NCBI RefSeq assembly: GCF_000147355.1
Contig: NC_014506.1
Span: forward strand, 1,302,001 to 1,366,000
DNA: 64,000 bases
Origin: Sulfurimonas autotrophica DSM 16294
Lineage (GTDB): Bacteria; Campylobacterota; Campylobacteria; Campylobacterales; Sulfurimonadaceae
Reading direction: 5' to 3'
The notes under the pieces were generated by a model. That model was not told the origin of the DNA. It saw nothing but the letters and a program-made list of their open reading frames with translations, and did not search any database. The translations under genes and the position numbers were made by a program. Below, piece after piece: positions 36,834-45,943 of the stretch (within the stretch, counting starts at the first letter, position 1; every line of letters begins with the position of its first letter).

Positions 36834-37654
36834 GAAGATGCCTTAACTGCATCAAGCATATCATTAATAGTCTCTTGAAGCAGATTTTCATCATACCCTG
36901 CATCACTTGCATGTCTTAGTCCAAAATTAATTGCCTGTTCTGATAATGGAGCATTAACTGGCAACACAGTTTTTACTATATTTAAAGCAGTTGAATACTC
37001 CTTCATCTCATCCGGTGCTGCAGATGGGTTATCTGCATAATGAATCATCTCTACAAACTCTGTATCAAATCCCCAATGCTGAAAGACTTCTGCCGTAACC
37101 TCTGCACTCGTAACGTCTACGTAAGATTTTTCTACTTGTGCCAAATTATTTGAATGCTGGGCTTCTGATTTAAAGCTCACATCTTCATCTTCTTGAATAA
37201 CATCACTTGCGATTAATATTTTTCCAGTTTCTTGTAGAAATGCAGCTAAATAGAGTTTGTCAGCTTTTTGTTTATCTACTTTAGAATACCATTTACGAAT
37301 AAGTGTAGCCTGCATTGCAGATACCTCGGCAAATTTTTCACTTGTGATTCCATAAGGCTGCATATCTACATTTAAAAGTTTACGAACAGAATTTCCAAGT
37401 GCAATAGAGCGTGTCATACTCATTCCAAAAAGTGAAACAGCCTGTGTAACATTTCTAATTTCTTTACCAAATCCATAAAGTGGAGAATTAGCATTTTTAA
37501 GCAAATTGGCAACTATCATGGGATCACCTTCGATAACCTTTGCCAAGTCACCAATTCCAGCCTCTTCATCTGCATAAACTCTATTTATATCAATAATGGT
37601 TTTTGAAAGAGGAGGAAGCGATTTAATACTCTCAATGATTGAGCTTTTCATCAC
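36830..37654 (-). CDS. HDOD-domain signalling protein
   Basis: This 274-aa protein consists of one HDOD domain, an HD-related fold without a complete metal site (LPPLSKTIIDINRVYADEEA; DPMIVANLLKNANSPLYGF; AVSLFGMSMTRSIAL). HDOD proteins usually act as adaptors in signalling or stress responses. It is the first gene of an operon with polA, overlapping by 4 nt, which suggests a possible link to DNA repair or growth state, but that is inference. Confidence 0.88.
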   Translation of the reverse strand: MMKSSIIESIKSLPPLSKTIIDINRVYADEEAGIGDLAKVIEGDPMIVANLLKNANSPLYGFGKEIRNVTQAVSLFGMSMTRSIALGNSVRKLLNVDMQPYGITSEKFAEVSAMQATLIRKWYSKVDKQKADKLYLAAFLQETGKILIASDVIQEDEDVSFKSEAQHSNNLAQVEKSYVDVTSAEVTAEVFQHWGFDTEFVEMIHYADNPSAAPDEMKEYSTALNIVKTVLPVNAPLSEQAINFGLRHASDAGYDENLLQETINDMLDAVKASS

Positions 37655-37731
37655 ATAAGCCTTTGTTTTTCTCTTATTATATCATATTGTGCTAAAATGT
37701 TTTTATAAGATATATTATTAAGGTAATTAGA

Positions 37732-40302
37732 ATGGAAACAGGTGATAAGAGTTTAACCGGTTTAACACAAGAAGAAGTACAAGAACGTCTTAAAAAGTAT
37801 GGTTATAATGAGCTCAATGAAAAAGAGGAGAACTGGGTTCATCGTCTCTTTAGAAGATTCTGGGGACCAATTCCGTGGATGATAGAAGCAGCAGCAGTGC
37901 TCTCTGCTCTTGCGCACAGATGGGAAGACTTTACCATTATTATAATTTTACTCTTTGTAAATGCAATAGTTGATTTTTACCAAGAAGCAAAAGCACTTAA
38001 TGCCATCTCTGTACTTAAAAAGAAACTTGCACGCAAGGCTGTCGTTTTGCGTGATGGAAAGTGGCAGGAGATAGATGCCAAAGAGATTGTGCCTGATGAT
38101 ATCATAAAAATTAAAATCGGTGATATTGTTCCAGCCGATGTCAAACTTCTCAGCGGAGGATATTTTTTACTCGTAGACCAATCTGCACTTACGGGAGAAT
38201 CACTGCCTGTTCATAAAAAAGTAGGAGATGATTTATATGCAAATGCCATTATAAAACAAGGCGAAATGCTTGCCACTGTTACAGCAACTGCAAAAAACAC
38301 CTACTTTGGTAAAACAGTGGGACTTGTTGCAAAAGCACAAAATGAAGAAGTCAGCCATTTTCAAAAAATGGTTATTAAAGTCGGAAACTTTTTAATTCTT
38401 CTGACAATTGCAATGATTGCAATCATTATCTATCACGGTATTAAAACGAACCAGCCGACAATAGAGCTCTTAGTTTTTGCTCTTGTATTAACCATATCTG
38501 CCATTCCTGTGGCAATGCCTGCGGTACTTACCGTAACAATGGCCATCGGCGCACAGGTTTTGGCTGCAAAACAGGCAATTGTCAGTCGTTTGGCTGCCAT
38601 TGAAGAAGTAGCAGGTATGGACGTATTATGTTCTGACAAAACGGGAACGCTTACTCAAAATCGCATGAGTCTGGCAGAACCGTATCTTGCAAATGGCTAC
38701 ACAGCACAAGAACTTATGATTTATGCAGCACTTGCCAGTAAAGAGGAAAATCAAGATCCTATTGAAAAACCTATATTTGACTATATCCATCAAAATAAAT
38801 TAGAAGACAAATTACCGCTGCAAAAACTGAAAAAATTTCTCCCTTTTGATCCTGTTCACAAAAGAACAGAAGGTATATACGAGGGTGAAGATTGTGAGTT
38901 AATTTACACCAAAGGGGCACCTCAAGTCATTATAGAACAAAGTGATGATAAAGAGTTTGACAAAGAACAAGCCTATAAACAAGTTGAAGAATTTGCTTCA
39001 AAAGGGTTTAGAACTTTAGGTGTTGCATTTCGTAAATGTGAAGAGGATATCTACCACTTTGTCGGTCTTATTCCTCTTTTTGATCCTCCTCGTGAGGATT
39101 CTGTAGAAGCAATTGCCGAGGCAAAAGCCAAGGGTATTGCTGTCAAAATGGTTACCGGCGATAATATTGCCGTTGCCAAATACATTGCTTCTTTATTAAA
39201 TATCGGTGAAAAGATACAAGATATTCATACGCTTAAAGGGGAATCTATTGAAGAGTATATTTATCTCTCAAAAATTCTCTCTAAGGCCATTACAGAATCA
39301 ATCCATCCAAGTGCTTCTAAAAATGAAATTGATGAAAGTGTGAAAAAAATAGTGCAAAAGGTACAAAAAGAACTCTACAATATGCCGCTGCCAAAAGGGA
39401 GTGTCAAAAAACATGAGTCTGAAATTATTGCTCTCATTGAGGATGCCGACGGTTTCGCACAGGTTTTTCCCCAAGACAAATACTTTATAGTAGATGAACT
39501 TCAAAAAGCCGACCACATTGTCGGTATGACGGGAGACGGAGTCAATGATGCACCGGCACTGAAAAAAGCAGACTGTGGTATTGCGGTTAGTGGTGCTACA
39601 GATGCAGCCCGAGCCGCAGCAGATATTGTACTGATGGCACCGGGTTTAACAGTCATTGTCGATGCTATAAAACAGGCACGCCAAATATTTGAAAGAATGA
39701 AAAGTTATACGATTTTTCGTATTGCTGAGACTATTCGTGTTATTATATTTATGACGCTGGCAATTGTTATTTATGATTTCTACCCTATTACGGCGCTAAT
39801 GATTATCATCTTGGCACTCTTAAATGATATTCCTATTATGACAATAGCCTATGATAATACAAAACTGCGTGAAACCCCTGTACGATGGGATATGAAAGAA
39901 GTTTTCGTATTAGCTTCCTGGCTTGGAATTGCTGGAGTTTTATCCTCTTTTACACTCTTTTGGATTTTAATCTCACTTATGCATCTGCCACTTGATTTTG
40001 TGCAAAGTGTCTTTTTTGCAAAACTCGTTATTGCCGGACACGGAACTATTTACAATACCCGCATAGATGACTGGTTTTTCAAACGTCCTTGGCCGTCCTG
40101 GACTCTTTTTAATGCAACATTTTTCAGCCGTGTTGCAGGAACCATCATTGCAGTGTACGGTTTTGGTTTAATGGAGCCTATCGGCTGGGAATGGGGTTTA
40201 TGGATGTGGGCATATGCTTTGACATGGTTTGTGTTTAATGATGCCGTTAAGATGGGTGTTTTGAGATACTACAGAAAAAAATACAACGAAGATATCATAT
40301 AA
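37732..40302 (+). CDS. Plasma-membrane-type P3A H+-transporting ATPase
   Basis: This 856-aa primary proton pump is related to fungal and plant plasma-membrane H+-ATPases. The phosphorylation site SDKTGTLTQ has the acceptor D302. TGES lies in the actuator domain, KGAPQVI in the nucleotide domain and MTGDGVNDAPALKKADCGIA at the hinge. About ten membrane helices are present, with PVAMPAVLTVTMAIGA in helix 4. There are no N-terminal metal-binding domains. It heads an operon with the SQR-like flavoprotein, so it may use or adjust proton force during sulfur oxidation (inference). Confidence 0.93.
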   Translation: METGDKSLTGLTQEEVQERLKKYGYNELNEKEENWVHRLFRRFWGPIPWMIEAAAVLSALAHRWEDFTIIIILLFVNAIVDFYQEAKALNAISVLKKKLARKAVVLRDGKWQEIDAKEIVPDDIIKIKIGDIVPADVKLLSGGYFLLVDQSALTGESLPVHKKVGDDLYANAIIKQGEMLATVTATAKNTYFGKTVGLVAKAQNEEVSHFQKMVIKVGNFLILLTIAMIAIIIYHGIKTNQPTIELLVFALVLTISAIPVAMPAVLTVTMAIGAQVLAAKQAIVSRLAAIEEVAGMDVLCSDKTGTLTQNRMSLAEPYLANGYTAQELMIYAALASKEENQDPIEKPIFDYIHQNKLEDKLPLQKLKKFLPFDPVHKRTEGIYEGEDCELIYTKGAPQVIIEQSDDKEFDKEQAYKQVEEFASKGFRTLGVAFRKCEEDIYHFVGLIPLFDPPREDSVEAIAEAKAKGIAVKMVTGDNIAVAKYIASLLNIGEKIQDIHTLKGESIEEYIYLSKILSKAITESIHPSASKNEIDESVKKIVQKVQKELYNMPLPKGSVKKHESEIIALIEDADGFAQVFPQDKYFIVDELQKADHIVGMTGDGVNDAPALKKADCGIAVSGATDAARAAADIVLMAPGLTVIVDAIKQARQIFERMKSYTIFRIAETIRVIIFMTLAIVIYDFYPITALMIIILALLNDIPIMTIAYDNTKLRETPVRWDMKEVFVLASWLGIAGVLSSFTLFWILISLMHLPLDFVQSVFFAKLVIAGHGTIYNTRIDDWFFKRPWPSWTLFNATFFSRVAGTIIAVYGFGLMEPIGWEWGLWMWAYALTWFVFNDAVKMGVLRYYRKKYNEDII

Positions 40303-40312
40303 GGAGACGGCA

Positions 40313-41683
40313 ATGAATACACAAAATAAACTCTCTCGAAGAGATGCCATAAAAGCTATGGGCACACTGAGCGCCTCTCTTTTGCTCTCAACTTCAGCAC
40401 AGGCGACAACAAAACTCTCTCAGCCGGCAAGTCATAAAAAAGTAAAAATTGTCATTGCAGGCGGCGGAACAGCTGGAATGATAGCTGCCGCACGTCTGGG
40501 AAGATCTGCTCCCAATGCACACATTACACTCATTGCTCCAAATAAAACGCATCTGTATCAGTCCGGACAAATGTTTGTAGCTGCCGGTTTATATATACAA
40601 GATGATAATGAGCGTAAAACTGCCGAGCTTTTAGAAGATAAAGTAGAGTGGCTCAAAGAACATATCATTGCATTTCATCCAAAAAACAATTCGCTCACAA
40701 CAGATAAAAGCGGCGATATTTCTTATGACTACCTTGTAGTTGCTCTTGGTGTGGAGTATAACTATGAAGCTATTGAGGGTTTAAATAAGGATATGATAGG
40801 AAAAGACTGCATTGCAAGTGTCTATGCCAATGATACGCTTGAGGGCAGTGCAACAGGTGGAGATATTACGGACCAATGGTTTAAAGAGATTCGCCGGCAT
40901 GCCCAAAAGAAAAAAACAAAAATAATATGCACTGAGCCAAATACCCCGATTAAAGGTGTTGGAACGAGTTTAGATATTCTTTTTTTAGGCAATGATATTT
41001 TTAGAGGCAAAGGACCTTTTAGTAAACGTAATGTAGTGAAAAATATAGAATTTAGTTTTGCAAAACCGGACAATACGCTTTTCCCTTTTACAAAATTTCA
41101 TACCGTTATTGAAAAAAAGATAAAACAAGAAAAAAATATTACTCCTTTATATGAACATCAGCTCAAAGCTGTGGATGCCAAAAATAAAATTGCTACTTTT
41201 CTCTCAAACAATAAAAAAATAGATATAGCCTATGATTTCTTACATGTAGTACCTCCTATGCGTGCTCCAAAAGTCTTTAGAGATTCACCGCTTGCGTTCA
41301 AAGACGGTAAATATCAGGGATATATGAATGTCGATGCGCAAACTCTATGCCATAAAGAGTACAAAAATGTGTTTGGTCTTGGAGATATTTTAGGCATATC
41401 ACTTGGAAAAACCGGCGGTTCTGCACAAGAGCAGGCTATCATTATTCAAGACAATTTAGCTGCGGCTATAGAAAACAAGCCACTTCCTATGCAATATAAC
41501 GGCTACACGGTCTCTCCTGTAAAAATAAAATTCGGCGAAGTTTTACTAGCAGAGTTTAATGAAAAAAAAGCACTGCCTACTTTTTGGATTGACCCGTACA
41601 AACCGAGATGGATATGGTGGGAACTTAATTTACATGTAATGAGAAAAGCTTACTTTTCCCTAATGATGAGAGGAATGATGTAA
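40313..41683 (+). CDS. Sulfide:quinone oxidoreductase-like flavoprotein with Tat signal
   Basis: This 456-aa protein has a twin-arginine signal (SRRDAIKAMG, hydrophobic to about residue 30), an FAD-binding GGGTAGMIAAA at 50-60 and a C-terminal amphipathic region (WIWWELNLHVMRKAYFSLM) like the membrane anchor of SQR. Cysteines at 166 and 346 match two SQR redox positions, but the central one, normally in a KCAGAP segment, is glycine (NTPIKGVG, residue 215). Cys206 lies nine residues earlier. It is therefore either a divergent SQR or a relative with another substrate. It sits 10 nt after the H+-ATPase gene. TTACATGTAA lies at 41630-41639. Confidence 0.82.
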   Translation: MNTQNKLSRRDAIKAMGTLSASLLLSTSAQATTKLSQPASHKKVKIVIAGGGTAGMIAAARLGRSAPNAHITLIAPNKTHLYQSGQMFVAAGLYIQDDNERKTAELLEDKVEWLKEHIIAFHPKNNSLTTDKSGDISYDYLVVALGVEYNYEAIEGLNKDMIGKDCIASVYANDTLEGSATGGDITDQWFKEIRRHAQKKKTKIICTEPNTPIKGVGTSLDILFLGNDIFRGKGPFSKRNVVKNIEFSFAKPDNTLFPFTKFHTVIEKKIKQEKNITPLYEHQLKAVDAKNKIATFLSNNKKIDIAYDFLHVVPPMRAPKVFRDSPLAFKDGKYQGYMNVDAQTLCHKEYKNVFGLGDILGISLGKTGGSAQEQAIIIQDNLAAAIENKPLPMQYNGYTVSPVKIKFGEVLLAEFNEKKALPTFWIDPYKPRWIWWELNLHVMRKAYFSLMMRGMM

Positions 41684-42591
41684 TGAAAAAAAATGAAACA
41701 GTATTGCCTTGGGAACATCCAAAACTTCAAGAAGAAGACCCTCAATCTTTAAAGCTTATTAAAACTATTATGAAAAGCCCGACGTATACGATGGCTGAAG
41801 AGGATATGGATTTTTTAAATTCATATGAAGCCAGAGGCATTCGACTTGAACTTGATTACCTCAAACCTGAATTAAAAATGAAAGAGTATGGTGTTGAGCA
41901 TACTATAGTAGTCTTTGGAAGTGCACGTATTGTAGAAAAAGAGACAGCGATGAAACGACTCTCAACTCTTCAAGAAATGTTACAAAAAAAACCAAACGAC
42001 AGAGACCTTTTACATGAACTCTATGTTGCGGAACGTATGGTGGGAAAAAGTATTTATTATGACGATGCCAGAAAATTTGGCCAACTTGTAGGAAAAAGCG
42101 GGAAAAGTGCCGAAGATTGCCGTGTCACAATAATGACAGGAGGCGGTCCAGGTATTATGGAAGCAGCAAATCGCGGTGCTTATGATGTAGGCGCTAAAAG
42201 TATAGGACTCAATATTAAACTTCCACACGAACAGTACCCAAACCCTTATATTACACCCGATTTATGTTTTTTGTTTCGTTATTTTGCCATTAGAAAACTG
42301 CACTTTTTAAACCGTGCAAAAGCATTGGTAATTTACCCAGGAGGTTTTGGAACTTTTGATGAACTGTTTGAAACCTTGACACTGATTCAAACAAGAAAAA
42401 CGCAAAAAATACCGGTTGTTCTTATTGGAAAAAGCTACTGGGACAAAGCGATTGATTTTGAGTTTTTAAAAGATGAAGGTGTTATTGCTCCACAGGATTT
42501 GAATATTACTATATTTGCAGATAATGCAGATGAAGCGTGGAAGCATATTTTAGCATGGCATAAAAAACAGGGAAATCCGCTCTATAACTAG
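41683..42591 (+). CDS. LOG-family protein (Rossmann fold nucleotide hydrolase-like)
   Basis: This 302-aa protein carries the lysine-decarboxylase-like/LOG signature GGGPGIMEAANRGA and PGGFGTFDELFE. LOG proteins act as nucleotide 5'-monophosphate phosphoribohydrolases, first known from cytokinin activation. The N-terminal 80 residues are an extra helical segment compared with minimal LOG proteins (about 190 aa). It overlaps the SQR-like gene by one base (TAATG), so it is translationally coupled. Confidence 0.9.
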   Translation: MKKNETVLPWEHPKLQEEDPQSLKLIKTIMKSPTYTMAEEDMDFLNSYEARGIRLELDYLKPELKMKEYGVEHTIVVFGSARIVEKETAMKRLSTLQEMLQKKPNDRDLLHELYVAERMVGKSIYYDDARKFGQLVGKSGKSAEDCRVTIMTGGGPGIMEAANRGAYDVGAKSIGLNIKLPHEQYPNPYITPDLCFLFRYFAIRKLHFLNRAKALVIYPGGFGTFDELFETLTLIQTRKTQKIPVVLIGKSYWDKAIDFEFLKDEGVIAPQDLNITIFADNADEAWKHILAWHKKQGNPLYN

Positions 42592-42611
42592 ATAATGATT
42601 AGGTAGTATAC

Positions 42612-43355
42612 ATGGATATATATTTCGCAGTTTTAAACTTTACGCTTTCAGGAGCTATCGGACTTGTGGGCATACTTACTTTAAATAAAGTAAGCACACC
42701 CAAAGAAGTTCTTTTTGCCCTTTTACCCTTGCTCTTTGCACTGCATCAATTTGATGAAGGTTTTGTCTGGCTTGGTATGAATGAATATATTAACACACGT
42801 GCTTTAGAAATTGCCGCAGGTATTTTTGTCTACTATGCACAAGGATTACTGCCGTTTTTAGTCCCCTTAGCTATTTGGCTTATAGAAAAAGACAGTTATA
42901 AAAGAAAACTTGTAGGGATATTAACAATTTTTGGATTTGGACTTGCAATATATACAATGTACGGACTCACAACAGTTCCTACGAATGTCAGTGTTGTAAA
43001 CAACACACTTTATTACAGAAATCCATGGACAGAAAACTTTTATGATGCAAGTATTTATGTACTGACGACCTGCGGTTCTTTAATGCTCAGCAGTAGTATT
43101 TCCATCCAGCTTTTCGGGTTTTTAAACCTCATTGGACTTACCATTATTTTTCTGCTTCGACCGTATGGATTCACCTCCTTATGGTGCTTATATGCCGCAG
43201 CTATCAGTGGGCTTTTATATTTTTATTTTATTGAACGACGCATTAAGTTTCTACAAGAGATTAAAAGAAAAAAGGAGGGTATAAATGAAAAATTCGAGCG
43301 AGAATTAAACAAGCTCGAAAAAAGTCATCCAAAACTTTTTAGCACAAACCTCTAA
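42612..43355 (+). CDS. Multi-helix membrane protein (DUF6629-like), function unknown
   Basis: This 247-aa protein has about seven hydrophobic helices, with an acidic/aromatic segment FALHQFDEGFVWLGM in helix 2 and a charged, coiled C-terminal tail from residue 210. It resembles the family I recall as DUF6629; no function is known. It is the last gene of the H+-ATPase/SQR-like operon, 20 nt after the LOG gene, and overlaps the end of the convergent SafE gene by 4 nt. Confidence 0.78.
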   Translation: MDIYFAVLNFTLSGAIGLVGILTLNKVSTPKEVLFALLPLLFALHQFDEGFVWLGMNEYINTRALEIAAGIFVYYAQGLLPFLVPLAIWLIEKDSYKRKLVGILTIFGFGLAIYTMYGLTTVPTNVSVVNNTLYYRNPWTENFYDASIYVLTTCGSLMLSSSISIQLFGFLNLIGLTIIFLLRPYGFTSLWCLYAAAISGLLYFYFIERRIKFLQEIKRKKEGINEKFERELNKLEKSHPKLFSTNL

Positions 43356-44059
43356 TGACACTGCAGAAGTGTTCGCAGAGGGTTTGTCAGGTAATCATAA
43401 CCGTTGTAAATCGTAAACGCACCATAAAGTATTACAGCCACAGAGGAGAGGCTCATCATCATATTTCTAAAACTTGTCGCCGATGCAAGAGATGATAAAA
43501 ACCCTAAAGAAAACATTGCCGGAATGGTGCTGACACCAAATATAAACATCACCAAAGCACCATAAAGGGGACTTGCCGTACTTGCTGCAGTAATAGCAAA
43601 AAAGTAGACAAAACCGCAAGGAAGCAAACCGTTTAGCATTCCAAGAATGAAAAAACTTGCATTTGATTTTGAATGTAAAATTGCCTGAAAAGATTTTTTA
43701 TAAAAATTTGATGAAGATATCGAATGTTCTATCAGTGTTAAAAATTTTATTTTTCCCATTAGTGATAAACCGGCTAAAATCATGGCAATTCCAGCGATGA
43801 TTAGCAACGTACCATTTGCAGTATTGCTAAATGTGGCAACACCGCCGATTGCACCAAAAAGAGCTCCCAAAATTGTATATGTCAAAACTCGACCGAAGTT
43901 ATAAAGTAAATGTGCTACAGTTTTAGAAATCTTGGAACTTGCAGGCTCAATTTTAATAGTTGAATATGCCAGAACAATGCCACCGCACATGCCAATGCAA
44001 TGTCCAAAAGAACCTAAAAAAGCGATAGTAACAATTGTTAATAAATTTACACTGTCCAT
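43352..44059 (-). CDS. Sulfite exporter TauE/SafE-family membrane protein (copper-associated subgroup)
   Basis: This 235-aa protein has about six helices and begins with FLGSFGHCIGMCGG. The HCxGMCGG motif marks the SafE subgroup found with cytochrome oxidase and copper-handling genes, and is a likely metal site. A second segment MLNGLLPCGFVYFF repeats a cysteine in a helix. It overlaps the NosL-like gene by one base, which supports a shared role in copper delivery to periplasmic enzymes. Transport of sulfite is not implied. Confidence 0.85.
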   Translation of the reverse strand: MDSVNLLTIVTIAFLGSFGHCIGMCGGIVLAYSTIKIEPASSKISKTVAHLLYNFGRVLTYTILGALFGAIGGVATFSNTANGTLLIIAGIAMILAGLSLMGKIKFLTLIEHSISSSNFYKKSFQAILHSKSNASFFILGMLNGLLPCGFVYFFAITAASTASPLYGALVMFIFGVSTIPAMFSLGFLSSLASATSFRNMMMSLSSVAVILYGAFTIYNGYDYLTNPLRTLLQCH

Positions 44060-44562
44060 TACTTTCCTATTAGCTGTTTTCTTATTTTTGGGTCTTGCAT
44101 AGTTTCACCTCGAAGCATTTTGAGGCGCATAGTATCAAAGTCAACTGCACCCTCTTTTTTATGTTCATACGCACCAAAACCATAGCCCATCGGTGTAATT
44201 TCATTTAATGTGTAGTAGGCTTTTCTTCCATCTATCCACCTGTGGGTATCTCGGCTCATGACCCATATCACTGCACTGTCTTTAAACTTTTTATCGCTAA
44301 GCCAGTGCACAAAGTCTCCATGGTCATGAAAAAACCATGTTTTTCCATCAGGCGCAACAACTTGTGAAGCATAAGTTAAATCATCTATAACCATACCACA
44401 ATCACTATCTTGAAACTTATGCAGTTCCATCTTCAAAGGCAGTTGTTTGAGGTTTCCCTCTTTAATAACGACCATGTTCTGCGTTTTTGCCAAAGACAAA
44501 AAAAGTGCAACTATAACAACAATGATAACTCCGATAAGCACAATTGGCATAATTTTTTTCAT
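44059..44562 (-). CDS. NosL-like copper-binding protein, membrane-anchored
   Basis: This 167-aa protein has an N-terminal membrane anchor (about 5-25) rather than a lipobox, then a periplasmic NosL-type domain: DCGMVI with the metal-binding Cys-Gly-Met, and YTLNEITPMGYGFGAYEH. NosL proteins deliver Cu(I) to nitrous oxide reductase; other members serve other cuproenzymes. No nos genes are in view. Its stop overlaps the SafE start. Confidence 0.85.
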   Translation of the reverse strand: MKKIMPIVLIGVIIVVIVALFLSLAKTQNMVVIKEGNLKQLPLKMELHKFQDSDCGMVIDDLTYASQVVAPDGKTWFFHDHGDFVHWLSDKKFKDSAVIWVMSRDTHRWIDGRKAYYTLNEITPMGYGFGAYEHKKEGAVDFDTMRLKMLRGETMQDPKIRKQLIGK

Positions 44563-44582
44563 ATTTTTCGAACCTTATTTAT

Positions 44583-44604
44583 TAGACTTTTTGCAAGAAG
44601 TCTA
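44583..44604 (-). promoter_or_regulatory. 5' leader stem-loop upstream of the nosL-like gene
   Basis: TAGACTT (44583-44589) and AAGTCTA (44598-44604) form a 7-bp stem with an 8-nt loop. It lies between a -10-like TATAAT on the minus strand near 44620 and the ribosome site AAGG before the ATG at 44562, so it should be in the leader RNA. It could be a regulatory hairpin or a weak terminator for the upstream HD gene. Confidence 0.35.
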
Positions 44605-44642
44605 TTCAAACAGCATTATATAACTTAATTGTTACAGTCATA

Positions 44643-45119
44643 TTAATTTCTTCTTTTTTTACCTTTACCCAAATCATCATAATGCAAAAATCTTCGTAAA
44701 TCTTCTTGTAAATCTTCGTCTAAAGCATCCCAAATCATTTTTTTTTGAGCATATCTTTTTGGATCTTCTTTTTTTGATTTTTTTATATCTCGAATGAGGT
44801 AATGATACCGTACAATCTTTTTAGTGTATTCACTGATAAAAGGCCAGCTTTTTATTATTTGATAACTTCGCTCTTCATGATCCGTAAAACTCCACTCATT
44901 AAATTCATAATCTTCTTCATCTTTTTTAAAAGCAGTAAAAGGCTTTCCAACATCATGTAAAAGCCCTGCAGCAAAAAACTTAAAATCCCCTGCTTTGAGT
45001 GCATAGTAAGTTACACGGAGTGTATGCACTATTACGCCATGTTGGTGCCATTCATTTTGCATAAAAAAGAGCGAGTCCAAAAAAGGATATGAAAATATTT
45101 TATTGTTTATTTTATTCAT
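44643..45119 (-). CDS. HD-domain protein (putative phosphohydrolase)
   Basis: This 158-aa protein carries metal-binding HD-superfamily residues: His in the first helix (WHQHGVIVHTLR), the doublet in LLHDVGKPFTAF, and DHEE. It may hydrolyse a nucleotide phosphate, but the substrate is unknown. A basic C-terminal tail (KGKKRRN) is present. Its start overlaps the Xer recombinase stop by 4 nt (ATGA). Confidence 0.85.
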   Translation of the reverse strand: MNKINNKIFSYPFLDSLFFMQNEWHQHGVIVHTLRVTYYALKAGDFKFFAAGLLHDVGKPFTAFKKDEEDYEFNEWSFTDHEERSYQIIKSWPFISEYTKKIVRYHYLIRDIKKSKKEDPKRYAQKKMIWDALDEDLQEDLRRFLHYDDLGKGKKRRN

Positions 45120-45943
45120 ATCTTCTCCTTAGCCATAGGGTGGCAAACTTCTACAGTATCTTTTAAATCCTGTTTTTGAATATGGGTATATATTTGGGTT
45201 GTCAGCAATGAAGCATGTCCTAAAAGTTCCTGTACTACCCGTAAATCAGCTCCGCCTCGAATCAGTGAAGTCGCATAAGAGTGACGCAATACATGAGGAG
45301 AAACACCAAGATACTTTTGTGTTATTTTGTATGCAGATATCCGGCTGAGTTTGCCTCCTTGATAGTTACACCAAACATATTCTTTATTTATAGCACTTGC
45401 AAACATATATTCATCTACTGCTTTTTTTGCGACTTTTGCCAAAGGCACTATTCTCTCTTTTTCTCCCTTTGCATGCCTTACATGTAACCATCCCTCTTCT
45501 ATATCACCTAGCATAAGTTCTAAACATTCACTTATTCGCGTACCGCTCGCATATAAAAAAAGTATAAGTGCATAGTCGCGTTTGCCTATCCAGTTTGTTC
45601 TGTCTATCAAATCCAGACCACTCAGTATATCTTCATAAGACAAAAATTTCGGAAGAAGTTTAGGGATTTTTGCAAATTTCAGTTTTGTCTTTTGACTGCT
45701 AAAATGCTGCTTATAACAAAATTCAAAAAAAGCATTGACAGAGGAAAGTTTTCTGTTGAGTGTACGTTTATTTTTATATGAAAACAAAACACTCATAAGT
45801 TTTTGTGTATCAAGACAGATGAGCGGTTTAGAGAGTTTTTTTTCAATTGCGCAGAGGTCACTTTTATAGGCCTCTACACTTTTTTTACTCAAAGCTCTTG
45901 TTACAGTAATATACTCTAAAAAGGCTTCTAATTCATTAGACAT
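45116..45943 (-). CDS. Tyrosine recombinase (XerC/XerD-like)
   Basis: This 275-aa site-specific recombinase has an N-terminal SAM-like core-binding domain (to about residue 95) and a complete catalytic set: R136 (GTRISE), K160, H217 and R220 (HVLRHSYAT), H243 (LLGH) and Y252. It could act in chromosome dimer resolution; many Campylobacterota use the longer XerH instead, so this may be a second enzyme. No att sites or integron features lie nearby. TTACATGTAA at 45478-45487 encodes Leu-His-Val next to the active site. Confidence 0.9.
   Translation of the reverse strand: MSNELEAFLEYITVTRALSKKSVEAYKSDLCAIEKKLSKPLICLDTQKLMSVLFSYKNKRTLNRKLSSVNAFFEFCYKQHFSSQKTKLKFAKIPKLLPKFLSYEDILSGLDLIDRTNWIGKRDYALILFLYASGTRISECLELMLGDIEEGWLHVRHAKGEKERIVPLAKVAKKAVDEYMFASAINKEYVWCNYQGGKLSRISAYKITQKYLGVSPHVLRHSYATSLIRGGADLRVVQELLGHASLLTTQIYTHIQKQDLKDTVEVCHPMAKEKI

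Noticed and set aside
45116-45943. Xer-like recombinase as an integron or phage integrase
   Set aside because: No attI/attC-like repeats, cassette array or phage genes; it is embedded in an operon of chromosomal genes with the compact XerC/D layout.
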